Shown piece after piece: positions 46,624-58,710 of a stretch of 64,000 bases of DNA. Source of the DNA: Stenogyne calaminthoides (taxonomy: Eukaryota; Streptophyta; Magnoliopsida; Lamiales; Lamiaceae); assembly GCA_037126765.1 (NCBI GenBank), contig JBBCBC010000002.1, forward strand, positions 48,426,889 through 48,490,888, in the 5' to 3' direction. The translations under genes and the position numbers were made by a program. The stretch's first letter is position 1. Every line of letters begins with the position of its first letter. The notes below the pieces were generated by a model. It was given only the letters and a program-made list of their open reading frames with translations, made no database searches and had not been told where the DNA came from.

Positions 46624-49600
46624 ATGCTCATCACCGGCCACGCCGTAGCGCCGCCGCTTCTGCGACCTAAATTAGCCGACAGCTTCATGCACCATCGCCC
46701 GAAAGTAAAATGCAATTTCAGAATATTCGCGAGTGAATTTCCTGCATTTCTGCATAAAGAGTTGGAGACTATAAAGGACCCTTGCGCAAGGAAGCTGGCT
46801 TCCAGGATCGAGAGACTGCCTGTTGATGTAATGTTCTAAGTTTTATTTAATGAAATTTTGGTTTTCATGCTGTAGTTAGACTCCATTGCATGTTCAATTT
46901 ACTGTTTAATTGAGTATTATTTTTGGTAGAATTTTTATCGCATTTGTTGTGTTTTACATTAAACCTCTGTTTTGGCTGTGGATTTCATCGGCAAATATGT
47001 TCAATTTCTCAAATGAGCTTTGTGATTTGCAAGATGGATTTGATTTTTTTAGTGTTAGTTGGCTATAACTACTGTTTAATCTAGTGGGTATTTATTATGA
47101 TTATCTCATTTTCTTTGTTCTATTGCAACTTTATACTGGCTCTAAGTGAGCCCCAAATTTGTTTGGTGCAATGCAGTTAATGCATGTTTACTATAATAAC
47201 TCTCTTGTGTTAATATGTTCTCATGTACCAAATTGTCATCTTATCATGAAATAGGACTCAAAATCATACCTAATTACTGGAGTTATATTTATGAGTCCTA
47301 GATGGCTATAGAGAAAAACACTAATCAACATATCCAACTTACTTTGCCTCCACAATTTTTTCCCTAAAGTTTAAGGGTTATGGTATACAACATTTAATAT
47401 TTGGGTTATCTGTGACTCTTCCCTTCTTTTGCAGTTAAGTTTGTCGAAGACTCTCATTATGAGTAGCTGTGTAAAGCCAAGAACACAACTGGATACAAAT
47501 CCACTAGTTCTTCTTCATGGTTTTGATAGGTTAGACAATGTGAAATAATTTGTATCTTTTGAGAATATTGTTCTGTTTTTCATGATTTGTAGTTCATCAC
47601 TTCTTATCCTTCAGCTCCTGTTTAGAATGGAGATACACTCTTCCGTTGCTCGAGGAGGCTGGATTAGAAACCTGGGCTGTTGATGTTCTTGGATGGGGCT
47701 TCTCTGATTTAGGCAGTTTTCTTAGTTTATTTATCATCACCTTTTTCTTCTTAGATATCTGAAGTTAATACTAGGGGACTTGTTTCTCTACTTACACACA
47801 CTTGCTTAATTTTTTCTTTTTCTAATTGCTTTTTATTAGAGAAGCTTCCCTCATGTGGTGTGGCTTCAAAGCGTGATCACCTCTATCAGGTGCAAACTCC
47901 CTCCATAAATGTCCTTTGTACAAGCCCAAAATTAATATCAATGTTCATTGTGACATAATATTTTCTACCTCTACATTAGATCAAACTTTATTATTTACAG
48001 AGTACAGTTCCAATTAGTGAAACCAGTATTATTGTAAAATAATGTGCATTAGCAATGCAAATGCCACTCTTAAATGTTCTGCCGTAATTAATTACTCGAA
48101 CTTCTGGTAATATTACATCTCAACTCATGGGAGAGATGTGTTGTATCTGATATTGACTGTGTTCCATAACATGAAGGGTTTAACTTACCATTTATAATTG
48201 GTCTTCCCCAGTTTTGGAATTCCCATATTCAACGGCCAATGATATTGGTTGGGCCAAGTCTTGGAGCAGCAGTTGCCATAGACTTTGCAGTCAACCACCC
48301 AGAAGCTGTAAGTCACACGAACCTATGTTGAGATATCTTTTTATTAAAGTTCAGCTATTTTTTTCGCATAACATTGTTGTTGATTTTGCATGACTTCACG
48401 AGTTTACTGTTCTCCATTCTTTTAGGTTGAAAAGCTGATTTTGATTGATGCAAGTGTCTATGCTGAAGGCACTGGAAACCTTGCTAAGTTACCTAAAGTG
48501 ATGGCATATGCTGGGGTGAGTACCTCAACAACTTAAATGTTCATGTTTTCTTGATTTATCTATCACATGAATTTATTTATACGGTCAATCTATGCATCTC
48601 ATCTTTCTGTGCCTGAGTGCTTCTAAGTGGAAATGAAGATATCAAAAATGTATATTCTGCATTTCTATCTCATACTGGTTCATATTTTCTGACTGATTGA
48701 ATGCATTTAGATGAGAAATTCTTCACATATTTTTAACGTAATAATACAGCTGCAGTTCATACTCGCTGCAGTTCATACTCCTCATAAGCTCCATAGCTGT
48801 CATTTTCAGATGTGAACTAACGAAGACACTTGAATTTAATTAGCTGTCGAGAAACACAGTTTTGGAAGGTTTACTATGTTTTTGGTGTTTAGTATTCCAT
48901 TACTATTTGCCCTTTGACAATTTTTAGCTGCAACTAACACATCCCATACTAGTTATTGTTTCCATTTCTGATCATATACTTCCAAGGTCTACACTAATGC
49001 CTGAATCATGCATGTTCATCTGCTGAACAGGTGTATCTGTTAAAGTTATTACCATTGCGCTTATATGCAACTTCATTGGCCTTCAGTAGTTTACCATGGG
49101 ATACCTGCTTGGAGTGGGCAAATGTAAGTGTTTACGTCATTTTATATAGGGCAAATGAGTAAATTGCACTAATTCTGTTTTCTGTTTTATCTTTCATATT
49201 CTTTTTCCAGATTGGGCGTGTACATTGTCTCTTACCTTGGTGGGCAGATGCAACAGTTGATTTTATGATAAGTGGAGGCTACAATGTCACTGCTCAAATC
49301 GAACAGGTATCAGATTTAGTTCTGTAGTTAAGTCAACGAGCAACTTTATGTTTTTTGGTAGTTGGATGTGGATTTGACATTTATCACTTTCATGTTGAAC
49401 TAATTTTAGAGTAATTTGGGTGGATATGGAAATCCATTCCTGCATTTCAAACCCAGCCAAACTCACTCAAATGAATTTAAGAATAATGTCCTCTTATTAT
49501 CTGATCTGTGATTTATCGTATTCAATCTTGCACTGTCCAGGTAAAGCAGAAAACACTTATTATATGGGGAGAAAATGATCAGATTATTGACTATAAGCTT

Positions 49601-49871
49601 GCTGTGGTAAGTGCTCTCTCAATTTTTTTGCTGTATGAGTCTATGACACTGGAAATGCAATAAATAACACGGAACTCCTCATAAACAGAGACTGCACAGT
49701 GAATTGCCCGATGCAAAAATACGACAAGTACCAGAGTGTGGTCACATTCCTCATGTAGAGAAACCTGATGCAGTTTCCAAGTTAATCACCGAATTCGTTC
49801 GAGCTGAGTCACGAGCTGCAACTGTTCGTCCTAATGTTCCACGTCTTCTGGACTCAAGTTTGTGCTCATGA
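46624..49871 (+). CDS. Alpha/beta-hydrolase fold protein, probably plastid-targeted (356 aa)
   Basis: Serine-hydrolase-fold protein of a plant family whose substrate I do not know. Ten exons: 46624-46827, 47435-47529, 47615-47712, 47840-47889, 48212-48307, 48426-48515, 49031-49123, 49211-49306, 49541-49606, 49689-49871. The oxyanion-hole region is LLHGFDSS. The nucleophile elbow is GPSLGA (Ser in G-x-S-x-G). The acid Asp is likely in WGENDQI, and the catalytic His is in CGHIPH. AVDVLGWGFSDL before the third intron is the usual DxxGxGxSD strand. The N-terminus of about 60 residues is basic and rich in Ala/Pro/His with few acids, which suggests a transit peptide (inferred). The exon 3 donor is odd: ending the exon at 47,712 needs a GC donor, while a GT three bases further on also keeps the frame and changes Glu to Gly-Lys. 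Both choices leave the catalytic site intact. Confidence 0.92.
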
Positions 49872-50526
49872 CTGAATGTTTTTACGGGATCATATCTTCG
49901 GTGAGTCAAATAATTTGAATATCGAAGAATAGGTATGGATGGCTTCTGGCCTTTTTAATGGGTGAAAAAAAATGTAGGTGACTTGGAAACTGAACTAATT
50001 TGTAGAAACACTGGTTGTGATAACTGATAACGTACTTTTATGCTTGATTTTCTCATACCAAAGTTTTAGCTGATGATGAAAAGTGTATGTTGGGTCTAAT
50101 AACTCTTCAAATTGCAATGAGTGAGAGAATAATGAGAATGCAAAATAAAGTTTAAGCAACCCGAAATATACTTATAACTTATAAGCTTGTTTTCAAGAAT
50201 ATATCAATTTAACCAATTAATTTCTTAGTTTTGGTTTTTATGTTCAACCTTTGTAATGTTAATTTTGTATAAATATGTTTAATGGTTGTGTTTCACATGT
50301 TAGAGATTTAAATTACGAAGTCAAAAGCAAGCATCGGCCCACTCCACCCAATATTAGTCATAAGATGGGGCGGGCCAGAATGCATCATATACCCGCTCTT
50401 TCGGCCCATTCCCATCCATAATAACCAAAGTTAATTTTAGAACGAAACAAAAGGGAATCAAATTCCACCCCCAGTGGAGTTGTATCCAGATGAAACTCTA
50501 GTAATTAACCCCCATTATAATCTTGG
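49872..50526. other. Convergent intergenic region
   Basis: 3' UTRs of the hydrolase (+) and of the X8 gene (-), plus AT-rich DNA. No other feature seen. Confidence 0.6.
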
Positions 50527-51929
50527 CTAAATAAAACTATAAATTAAAAGAGAGATGGAAAAAGGCATCCACAAGCTGATTTGAGATGATACTATCACAC
50601 TATGAGCACTGTTGTCGAATCCACTCCCCGTCGGTGCGACGCCGAAGCCCCCCGCTGAGCCAGGGATCGTGGTGGTGCCGCCGCCTGTGGTCGGAGTTCC
50701 TCCGCCGGCTGGGGTTGTGCTGCCTCCACTACTGCACAAGTTTGAATAATATGAGTTGCAAGATGCAACCATGACAGCTGAATGGAATTAATTAAACCTA
50801 ACTTCAATAAATTATTAGTATGTATTTAAAAATTATAACATCATTAGAGATTTAAGTACAGTACATAACATAAGACAATTGAGAACATTCACATTTAATA
50901 TCAACGTCAAGACAGCTCAGATTAGTATATTGACATTTTAGCCTATTAGGGACCAAAATATATTTAATTATGAGACTAGAATAGTAACATGAATCCACCT
51001 ACTATTTTAATGAATTCTGCATAAATCTCAATATTTTTTTCCCATTTGTTCACAAATTCGCTGATTTCACCACTCATGCGGATCAATTGAGGAATCTAAT
51101 ATATCTTTCCACAATTTAATTAAAAAAAATATCACACGTAATAAATTTAAGATGATCACAATGCTGCTTCTTTTAAAAATTAAAATCATTTTTATCATTA
51201 GCTATTAAAAGTAATCTTTCCCAATTTCCCACAATGCATGCTTCATCCTTTCCAGTTTCCACTTTCCAGTTCTAGAAAGATGCTTTTCGCAATTAATTAC
51301 AGAGTCATTTAATAATGACAGGAAATCTCAACTATTCATAAACTTCTTTTTCTCAAAAAAACCATAAAAATAATAAGCAAGATCTAACTCATGGTGTAAA
51401 ATTAGAAATAAGACCAAACCTGGGGCTAGATTGATACACGCATCCAGAAGGCACACCTGCAAAAATTAATCACCAACAAATTAAATAATTAGAAACACTA
51501 ACATAATTAACTAACTAACTAATTAATTAAATAAAACTCACTAGGGGCTGTTTGGGAAACAGTAGCAGTGTTCAGAAAATCACAGCTCCCCTGAATATTT
51601 CCTTTTCTCTGATAATAACTATTAACAGCATAATTACAGTGATCCCTAACTGTATTGGGGTTATAACAGGCCCCATTTTGCAAAATTCCAGAACAATCAG
51701 CTCCAGTGCCACATGCATAATCTATGTTCTTTTGCATAACAGGGTCACTCAGCCCAGGATTGCACAAACAATATGCTGCATCTGCAGTTAATTCATCAAA
51801 CCCAGATAATTAAAATCAGCCTAGAGAGAGAAAGAGAGATGGTAGAGAGAGAAAGATGGGTTTTTTAATTTTACCTGAATGGGCAATGGTGGAGAGGAAA
51901 AGCAAGAATGCAAGAACAAGAGCAGCCAT
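50527..51929 (-). CDS. X8-domain GPI-anchored protein, plasmodesmata callose-binding type (178 aa)
   Basis: Secreted protein expected to bind beta-1,3-glucan (callose) at the wall or plasmodesmata. Four exons on the minus strand: 51875-51929, 51542-51781, 51420-51456 and 50527-50731. Exon 1 encodes a signal peptide (MAALVLAFLLFLSTIAHS). The X8 domain follows, with CLCNPGLSD, YACGTGADC, GACYNPNTVRDHC-YAVNSYYQ and GSCDF; its cysteines are all present (the last, SGCVYQ, in exon 3). Then comes a Gly/Thr/Pro/Ser-rich linker, a small-residue region (DNSAHS) suited to GPI attachment, and a hydrophobic C-terminal tail. Length and layout match plant PDCB-like proteins, not the glucanase-fused X8 proteins. 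A TATA-like element lies about 60 bases upstream of the ATG. Confidence 0.92.
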
Positions 51930-51987
51930 GATTAGAGGTTTTCAAGAATTAGTGAGAGAAAGTTAGGAGAGAGAGTGGAGTATTGTG

Positions 51988-51996
51988 TATATTTAT
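51988..51996 (-). promoter_or_regulatory. TATA-like element of the X8 gene
   Basis: The minus strand reads ATAAATATA, 59-67 bases before the ATG at 51,929, followed by a CT-rich leader. Confidence 0.5.
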
Positions 51997-52654
51997 GGTG
52001 TTTGAAGTGAATAAAAATTGAAATGAAGTGGGTTTATTGGGAAATTGAGCCTTGTTAATTTTTAAGTTTTATGTCATGTATAGTGGTGAGTGGTGACTGT
52101 GTTTGTGGTACTGTTCCAAACGGTCATAAACTGGCGTGAGTGATCAGAGTTTGTGTAACCCATGTTTGGTTTGGAGTTGGGGTTAACGTTTACTTTTCTT
52201 GAAAATGTTTTGGGTTGGGCCAAATTAGATTCATATTAATTGTTTACTACTTAAAGTAATGATTGGTATGTTTCACCAAGCCAAGCCCCTTAACTTTTAG
52301 CCCGTGTCTGTTTTCTCAGTCTGGGAGATCTGGATGGGGATGAACATTTCCGTCCCGATTATTTTTTGAATTTGCACATTTAATCCTTTATTCAAATACA
52401 TATTCATACTTATTATATATATATATATCTTAAAATTATCACATTGCTACTTTTCTTACACTAATTTATTTTTTTTCATATTTTTCTTACAACAATTAAT
52501 TGTTTCTCATATTTTTCTTACAATTTTCTTTTATATAATCATTAATTCACTAATTAACAATGATAAAATAATACATCATCATCATTAAAAATATTGATTT
52601 GACATAAAACTTCATCCACTTTTACCACATCTAACCCAAAATAAATAAGGATTA

Positions 52655-53127
52655 CTCCCTCTGTCCCACACTCGTTTGGACATTCACTATTTGACTCGTG
52701 TTTTAGCGAGTGAGTTATTTATTAATATTTGAAATGATAAAGAGATTTTTAAGGTGAGGTATGATCAGTGATGTAAAAATCGGCCTAGGCGCCGCCTAGG
52801 CGCTAGGCGGCCGCCCGCCGCCCCGAGTTGCACTGAAACGGCCAAAAAAATCGGTTTGGGGCCTAGGCGGGCTAGGCGGCCCTTTTCAAATTATAAATTA
52901 AAAAATAATAAAAATAAAAATCTAGGCGGCCGCCTAGGCGCTAGGCGGGCACGAACCGCCCGACTAGCGTTTTCCGAGTTCTGCACCCTTGGGTATGATA
53001 GAGCTACCCCTCATCTATCCTATCATGCCTTAAAAGTCATTTTATCATTTCATATACTATAAACAATTCGTTCAATAAAACACGAGTCAAAAAGTGAAAT
53101 GTTCAATTGAGTGTGGGACGGAGGAAG
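52655..53127. mobile_element. Stowaway-type MITE hosting another MITE
   Basis: Inverted ends CTCCCTCTGTCCCACACTCG and its complement (GTGTGGGACGGAGGAAG), with TA on both sides (52,653-52,654 and 53,128-53,129). Without the inner element and one target copy it is about 239 bp. Confidence 0.88.
52766..52991. mobile_element. GC-rich CTAGGCG-type hAT MITE, nested
   Basis: 226 bp, flanked by a perfect 8-bp duplication GGTATGAT (52,758-52,765 and 52,992-52,999), the size made by hAT transposases. The ends CAGTGATGTAAAAATCG and the complement of the other end, CAAGGGTGCAGAACTCG, agree at 11 of 17 positions. The interior is full of GCCTAGGCG/CTAGGCGG palindromes. Confidence 0.88.
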
Positions 53128-53243
53128 TACTATTAAATTATTAACAGGATTTCCTCCGTCCACCTTTTTTTCTAATCCGAATTTGTTCCATCCATCTCAA
53201 GCTGAAAACAAACATGGCTTTATTGATTTGCAGGTTTTTGTTA

Positions 53244-53582
53244 GAGCTTCCACACAATGATCATCGAAAGGGTGTTTAGACATTAGATGAATAAAAATAA
53301 ATATTTAAAATAATTGTGGATAACTTTTAAATTGGAGAGAAAGTGTCATCCATCCAAATATATGGATGGAGAGATTTTTTTTTTTTTGCAAAAAATGTGT
53401 AAAAGTGAAGTGAAGTTGAGACCCATAAAAGGTGTATGAATAAATGAATAAATGATTGATGAAATATTGTGAGAATGTTCTTAAACAATTAAATATTTAA
53501 AAAATAGTGATGTGAAGATGATATGGATGAGAGAAAATAGATCGATGAATGAATTTTCATCTATCTATTGTGGATGCTGTTC
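53244..53582. mobile_element. PIF/Harbinger-type MITE
   Basis: TTA on both sides (53,241-53,243 and 53,583-53,585). The left end is GAGCTTCCACACAATGATC; the complement of the right end contains AGCATCCACAATAGATAG. Related sequence, interrupted, is at 33,670-34,145. Confidence 0.7.
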
Positions 53583-53597
53583 TTACTTCTTTATTTA

Positions 53598-53776
53598 GAG
53601 CATCCATAATAAATAGATCAATTTACATTCAAGCACTCATAATGACATTCTCTCATCCATATATTTGGATAATGACATTTTCTCTTCAATTTAAAAATAT
53701 CTCATAATGATTTTAAACATCAATATTCATTTATTCAATGTTTAAGCACCTCTATAAATGACTATTATGGATGGAG
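53598..53776. mobile_element. Second PIF-type MITE next to the first
   Basis: The left end GAGCATCCATAATAAATAG is matched by the inverted CTATTATGGATGGAG at the right. Flanks are TTA and TAA, so the target duplication is not perfect. Confidence 0.6.
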
Positions 53777-54471
53777 TAACTATCTTTTACGAAAAAAATT
53801 AAAAAAGGACAAAGAAAATAATGAGGTGGCATAATAATTTTACTACACAAACATTTGCACGAATATAAATTATATGACTTGTAAACTTATGATCCTATCA
53901 AAATTATATTTTCAAATAAAATAAAATTTAAATTTAAAAATAAGGTTGGTTTTATACGTGAGACCCTCAGACATAAAAGTACCACATAAGTTGCCTACCA
54001 AGATGTTGGTGCAAGAAGCTTATAAAAGACAGGGCCCCCACTAGGGCCCTGTTTTATTGCAATCTTATTCTGGTGAGGAATAACTGTGCGGTGCACCCTT
54101 TTGCAGTCATTGGAGTATCAGCATCTAATGCCAATGTAGTGGTACAAAACTTATTTTTCCAAAAGCCCCTCTTATTCTTAAAAAATAAAAAATATGAGAG
54201 TTGCCCACATCTTCTCATTTTCTCATCATTTCCCATATATGCATATAGAGCTATAAATAAGTTGAGTTGAATAATTTGATTTTTTACACTTATTCTATCC
54301 ATTTTTACTTATTGAGCTCGAGCTCAAATAGAGTTTTAGACTTTATTGAGCATAAATATATGTTCAAACTTGTTTGTTATGTATATAGAATCGAGTTCAA
54401 AAGAGTTTTTCCCAAAACAATCTCAAATTATATATGACACACATATATAATATAAAGAAAGGATTTAGAAA

Positions 54472-54697
54472 ACCCCAAGGGTTGACCAAGTGGTGTAGAC
54501 TTGGGGCTTAGAAGTATGCTTCTCTCTAGGTCTCAGTTTGAAACTCCTTAGGTGCGAACAACTCTTGAGATGAGTCAGTCCATACAGAGCTCAACTCTGG
54601 CTTAAAGTGGGGCCCCCGTTAGTGGACGATGGGTTCTGGTCCCCCGGATTAGTCTGTCTTTAGGCCGGATATCGGGTTATAAAAAAAAAAAAAAAAA
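54472..54697 (+). mobile_element. Full-length tRNA-derived SINE
   Basis: Flanked by a perfect 15-bp duplication GAAAGGATTTAGAAA (54,457-54,471 and 54,698-54,712). It contains an A-box-like GACCAAGTGGTGTAG and a B-box-like CAGTTTGAAACTCC at the usual spacing, a body with GGGCCCCCGTTAGTGGAC, and a 17-base A tail. It is in plus orientation. Long intact target repeats suggest a fairly young insertion. Confidence 0.9.
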
Positions 54698-54746
54698 GAA
54701 AGGATTTAGAAAGGTGACGTACAACTGTTATTTGGGTACAAGGAGG

Positions 54747-55379
54747 CAGGGGTGAGCATTGATCGGTTCGGTCACCGAACCGAACCGAATGAGCAAAATC
54801 GAATCAAATCGAAATTTTATTATTGGTAACTAAACCCACCGAATTAGTATGATAATCGAATTGAAATCGAACCGACTGAAATATTGTGATTTTTTCTTTT
54901 TAGATTTTTTAAGTCATACATAAATAAAACTAACATAAAATTTTCAATAGAAACACACAATTCATAAATTTCATGCACTAAATAACAAACACCAACAAGC
55001 TCATTAAATAAAAGTCCTACCAAATATCAATCCATAAGTTCATCAAGTTCATAGTGATGACATAAAATCAAGTTCAATGGCTCATCAAGTACATATCATT
55101 AGTCTAATCCATAACAAATAATTGTAATAAGTAAGTCCAATCCATAACTAATAATTGTAATGTAATAAAAAGATTATATGATTTATATAATAAATTAATA
55201 ATTTTATTTCAAATATTGATTTTTATTCGATTTTTGTCCGGAAATTAACCGAATCGAATCGAAAACTGAAATTTATAAAATTAGAAATCGTAATCGAACC
55301 GAAAACCGAATAACCGAACCAAATTAAAAAATTTAATTCGGTTATCAATTCGATTTTTACCGAATACTGCACATCCCTA
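54747..55379. mobile_element. hAT-like non-autonomous element (633 bp)
   Basis: The left end CAGGGGTGAGCATTGATCGGT and the complement of the right end TAGGGATGTGCAGTATTCGGT are inverted repeats. The sub-terminal parts are full of CGGTTCGGT/ACCGAACCGAA words. The 8-bp flanks CAAGGAGG and AAAGAAGG agree at 6 of 8 positions. No coding capacity. Confidence 0.75.
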
Positions 55380-55571
55380 AAAGAAGGAAAAGTCATTTGT
55401 CTTTGTGTCTGTTTTCAACCTCTAATGAATAGTACATAAATGTTTTTTTCAGAAGTTGGTGTGATCCAACTTCTTTTAAAAATAAACACTTTTTGTGTTT
55501 GAGTAGATAATGAAAATAGACACTTAATGTTCTGGGCAGTGACCAAGTGTCTGATCTTTGTGTAGAATCGA

Positions 55572-55725
55572 GAAAATATTACATGAGATGGGGTAACTCT
55601 TAGCACGATCAACACCCATCCCTCGTAAAGTGTTAAAGTGTCAATGCCCAAATTACACTCCGCCTCATCGTGAGACGATCTCAATTATATTTCGATCGTG
55701 AAACCGTTTCACAAGAGAGTGTCTC
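55572..55725. mobile_element. GAGACG-type repeat, inverted copy
   Basis: Contains ATCAACACCCATCCCTCGTA, AAGTGTTAAAGTGTCAATGC and CTCATCGTGAGACGATCTCA, the reverse of 2311-2430. Confidence 0.55.
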
Positions 55726-56413
55726 ATTAACTAAAACGTAATCAATGGAATTTCCCAAAATTGTTATATCGCTTCCTTAAATATGGTAGTGAAAAAACCA
55801 ATTATTATTACTAACAAGGCCCGACATTTTTCGCCCAAAAGTATAAGGCCATGTGTGAATCTTTGTTTTGTTAATGGTTTTGGGCTCATGTAAAGCCCTA
55901 CAACTAGGCCCAAAATAGAGGTTCACATGTTTTTTTTGATAATGGATTTAGGCCATATCCAATTTCCCCTAAAATCCTTGAATGGCTAAATGATAATCCC
56001 CAAACACACTCTCTGTCATCAAATCCAAAAACCCTAAAACAGCATGTTTTCCGAACTCTTCACAGTACTATTTTGATTTATAACTATATTTGATTCTGAA
56101 TTCATACTTCAGAGGGGATAATGGCGCCAATTGCACTATTTTCGAAATCAAGGGCGTGTTTCCGGTTGAAGAAGAATCCATCTCCACATTCGGCCACCTC
56201 CACCAGGAGGCGGAGTTGGCGGATCCTCAGGCTGCGCCGCCGCCGCTTCCACCGAATCCGGCGACCGGAAGCCCACGCTACAACGAGAATTGGAGGAGTC
56301 CGTTACCCGTTTCATCCGGAGATGGGGCGCTTATTCCAGTGGGATTAGGGGTTTTCCAGCATACACACTCTCCGATGCAGATACTCTCTCAATCACTCGA
56401 TGCAGAGAGTTTG

Positions 56414-57034
56414 TGTTGGGTTTTTATATTGTTCTGGTATTTTTGTAATGTGTTCTTTGGATTTTCTGGGAATAATGTTGCTGAAATGTAAATTACTGTG
56501 TAGAACAAGATGAAGACTTGAAGAAATTGAGAGAGATAGAATTAGATAGGAAGTGATGAAGGTAGAGGAGAGAGAATGATGCAAATTTTCTGATATTTCA
56601 TTTATCGGCCGCATGTCATTTTTGTAACAAACAGTGGGGTCCACACACATATGTATATTCCTTAGGTAATTTAAATGCAGAATTAAAATAGATAATGATT
56701 GGGTCAAGCCTCCTCTTCAATATTTAAATTTCAGGTCATTCTAAATGTTTGGGCCCATCTGCGAGAAGCCCAAACATTTTCTCATTCAGACAACTCCACT
56801 CAAGCGTATCACTTGATCTTTTCATCTGCGTCCCACTCAGGCGTATTCTTCAAGTCAAATCCCTCATTCAGATAATTCCACTCAGGCGTATCACTTATTT
56901 TCTCCAAGTCAAATCCCTCATTCAGATAAATGTATTCAAAACCTCTCTTCTCCACTGACACAGAAAATCTCAATTATATCTCTCCCTTCGTTCCCAACTC
57001 ACCATTCTTCCCGTTTCCCTCGGGTCTCGCAACA
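56414..57034 (-). repeat. 3' LTR of the gypsy element (621 bp)
   Basis: Same order as the other LTR: TGTTGGGTTTTTATATT at one end and GTCTCGCAACA at the other. It has CACTCAGGCGTATCACTT-like words repeated inside, differing by scattered substitutions and short indels. The last coding frame of the element reads into it. Confidence 0.93.
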
Positions 57035-57525
57035 ATACTCCCTCCAAGGAAAGATCCTTGTCCCCAAGGATGGATTGAAGGAAATTTTCGTAGAACAAAG
57101 GCGGTATCTTCCCACGGATCGATTTTCCAATCTTCGGTAACCCAATAGACACGAACCTGATCTGTCTCCTTTCCGTTTTTCAGGTATCGACGTCGATCTA
57201 TGACACAGTAGGGCTGGATCGCGAAGAGGCCGTTGCTATCAACATCTGGAAGACTCTGTGAAGGTACATACTTAACCCCTATGTGTTTCTTGAGTAAAGA
57301 AACATGGAAGACAGGATGAATCTTTGACCCAATTGGTAGATCTAGTTTGTAAGCTACACTCCCCACCCTTTGCAGGATAATATAGTGGCCAAAGTATTTT
57401 GATGACAACTTCAAATTCTTTCGGTATTGAATGGAATTCTGCCGAAAGGGTTGAAGTTTGAGAAAAACTTGGTCTCCTACCTCAAAAAACCTCTTTTGTC
57501 TGTGCTTGTCTGCTTGTACCTTCAT
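56974..57525 (-). pseudogene. Integrase C-terminal region with chromodomain-like tail
   Basis: Starts in the integrase C-terminal domain (VGDQVFLKLQPFRQNS; KLSSKYFGHY replaces the usual GPF/Y). It passes PVFHVSLLKKHIG, then a chromodomain-like VYWVTEDWKIDPWEDTAF that would direct insertion to marked chromatin in active relatives. The frame continues through the polypurine tract into the 3' LTR. It is separated from the integrase core by a frame break near 57,540. Confidence 0.8.
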
Positions 57526-57558
57526 GCGGTTCTGTGTTTTGATTAGATTAGCCTTGAC

Positions 57559-58293
57559 TTACTGTATGATGTGTTGTTTGTGAGTAAGCAGATCTGTAAC
57601 CTCCTCATTAGTTGAATCCAAATATGACCCATAAGTAAAACCCGTAGGAGTATACCCGTAGAGAGCCTCAAAAGGTGTCATCTTCAGACTTGAATGATAA
57701 TTTGTGTTGTACCAGTACTCTGCCAAAGATAGCCACTTCAACCACTGCTTAGGATTGTCACTTACTAAACACCTCAAGTACTGCTCCAGACATTGATTTA
57801 CCCTCTCAGTCTGTCCATCTGATTGGGGGTGATAAGATGAACTTAGGTGTAATTGAGTTCCCACCAACTTAAATAGTTCCTTCCAAAAACAGCTAGTAAA
57901 TATTTTGTCCCTGTCACTCACTATACTAGCTGGTAACCCAACATCCAAAAACACCTTAGCTAATGAAGTAGCAGTATATGGATGTGATAGGGCTATGAAA
58001 TGTGAATATTTAGTGAATCTGTCCACTATCACCCATATCACATTCTTTCCCCAAGAGTTAGGAAGCCCCTCTATGAAATCCATAGAGATATGTGACCATG
58101 CTTGCTCTGGAATGGACAAGGGTTGTAGGAGGCCAGAGTATAAACCTGTGCTTGACTTATTTTTGGCACACACTTCACACCTCTTGACCCACATTAACAC
58201 ATCATCTTTCATATTAGGCCAGAAAAATATCCTCTTAAGCCTCTGATAAGTACCTGTAACCCCAGAATGCCCTCCATAGGGTGTGGAGTGCAT
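57559..58293 (-). pseudogene. Integrase zinc-binding and core domains
   Basis: HHCC zinc-binding module (GGHSGVTGTY ... CEVCAKNK). The catalytic triad is visible: Asp in SMDFIEGLP, Asp in IVSDRDKIF, and Glu in SDGQTERVNQ. This part of the element has the longest intact frame of pol. Confidence 0.9.
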
Positions 58294-58317
58294 CTCAGAA
58301 AGGATTAAATCTCTTAA

Positions 58318-58710
58318 TCATTTACTGCTACCCACAACCAGCCTCTTTTTATATCTCAAAATACCATTAGTGAACTGAAATAAGGGGTAAGTATTAGGAT
58401 CAATACCTTTGGCTTTGATGATTTCCTCAATGTAACCATCATCAGTGTAACTTAGCAGGACCTGATCCAACCAGGTTGGGACCATTGTAGTTATAGCAGA
58501 ACAAATGTTCTCCCTTCTGGACAGTGCATCAACTGCACTGTTCTCACTTCCCTTTTTATACAATATCTCATAATCAAGGCCCAACAACTTAGTAATCCAT
58601 CTCTGTTGTAGTGGAGTTACCACCTTTTGGTCCAGAAGGTGTTTAAGGGATTGTTGGTCAGTTTTTATAGTGAATTTCTGACCTTGCAAATAGTGTTTTC
58701 CACTTCTCAA
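58318..58710 (-). pseudogene. RNase H domain
   Basis: FTIKTDQQSLKHLLDQK and YKKGSENSAVDALSRRE are the standard C-terminal words of gypsy RNase H. A stop separates it from integrase, and a frame break separates it from RT. Confidence 0.88.

Larger units (their letters stand above)
51997..56120. other. Transposon-rich intergenic region
   Basis: No protein genes. It contains a Stowaway MITE with a nested hAT MITE, two PIF-type MITEs, a full-length SINE, a 633-bp hAT-like element and a GAGACG-type repeat. The last 100 bases hold the 5' UTR of the PPR gene. Confidence 0.75.

Noticed and set aside
28405..52000. Cell-wall gene cluster (UXS, WAK-type, X8) as a functional unit
   Set aside because: Genes are far apart, on both strands, with an unrelated hydrolase between them; nothing shows co-regulation.
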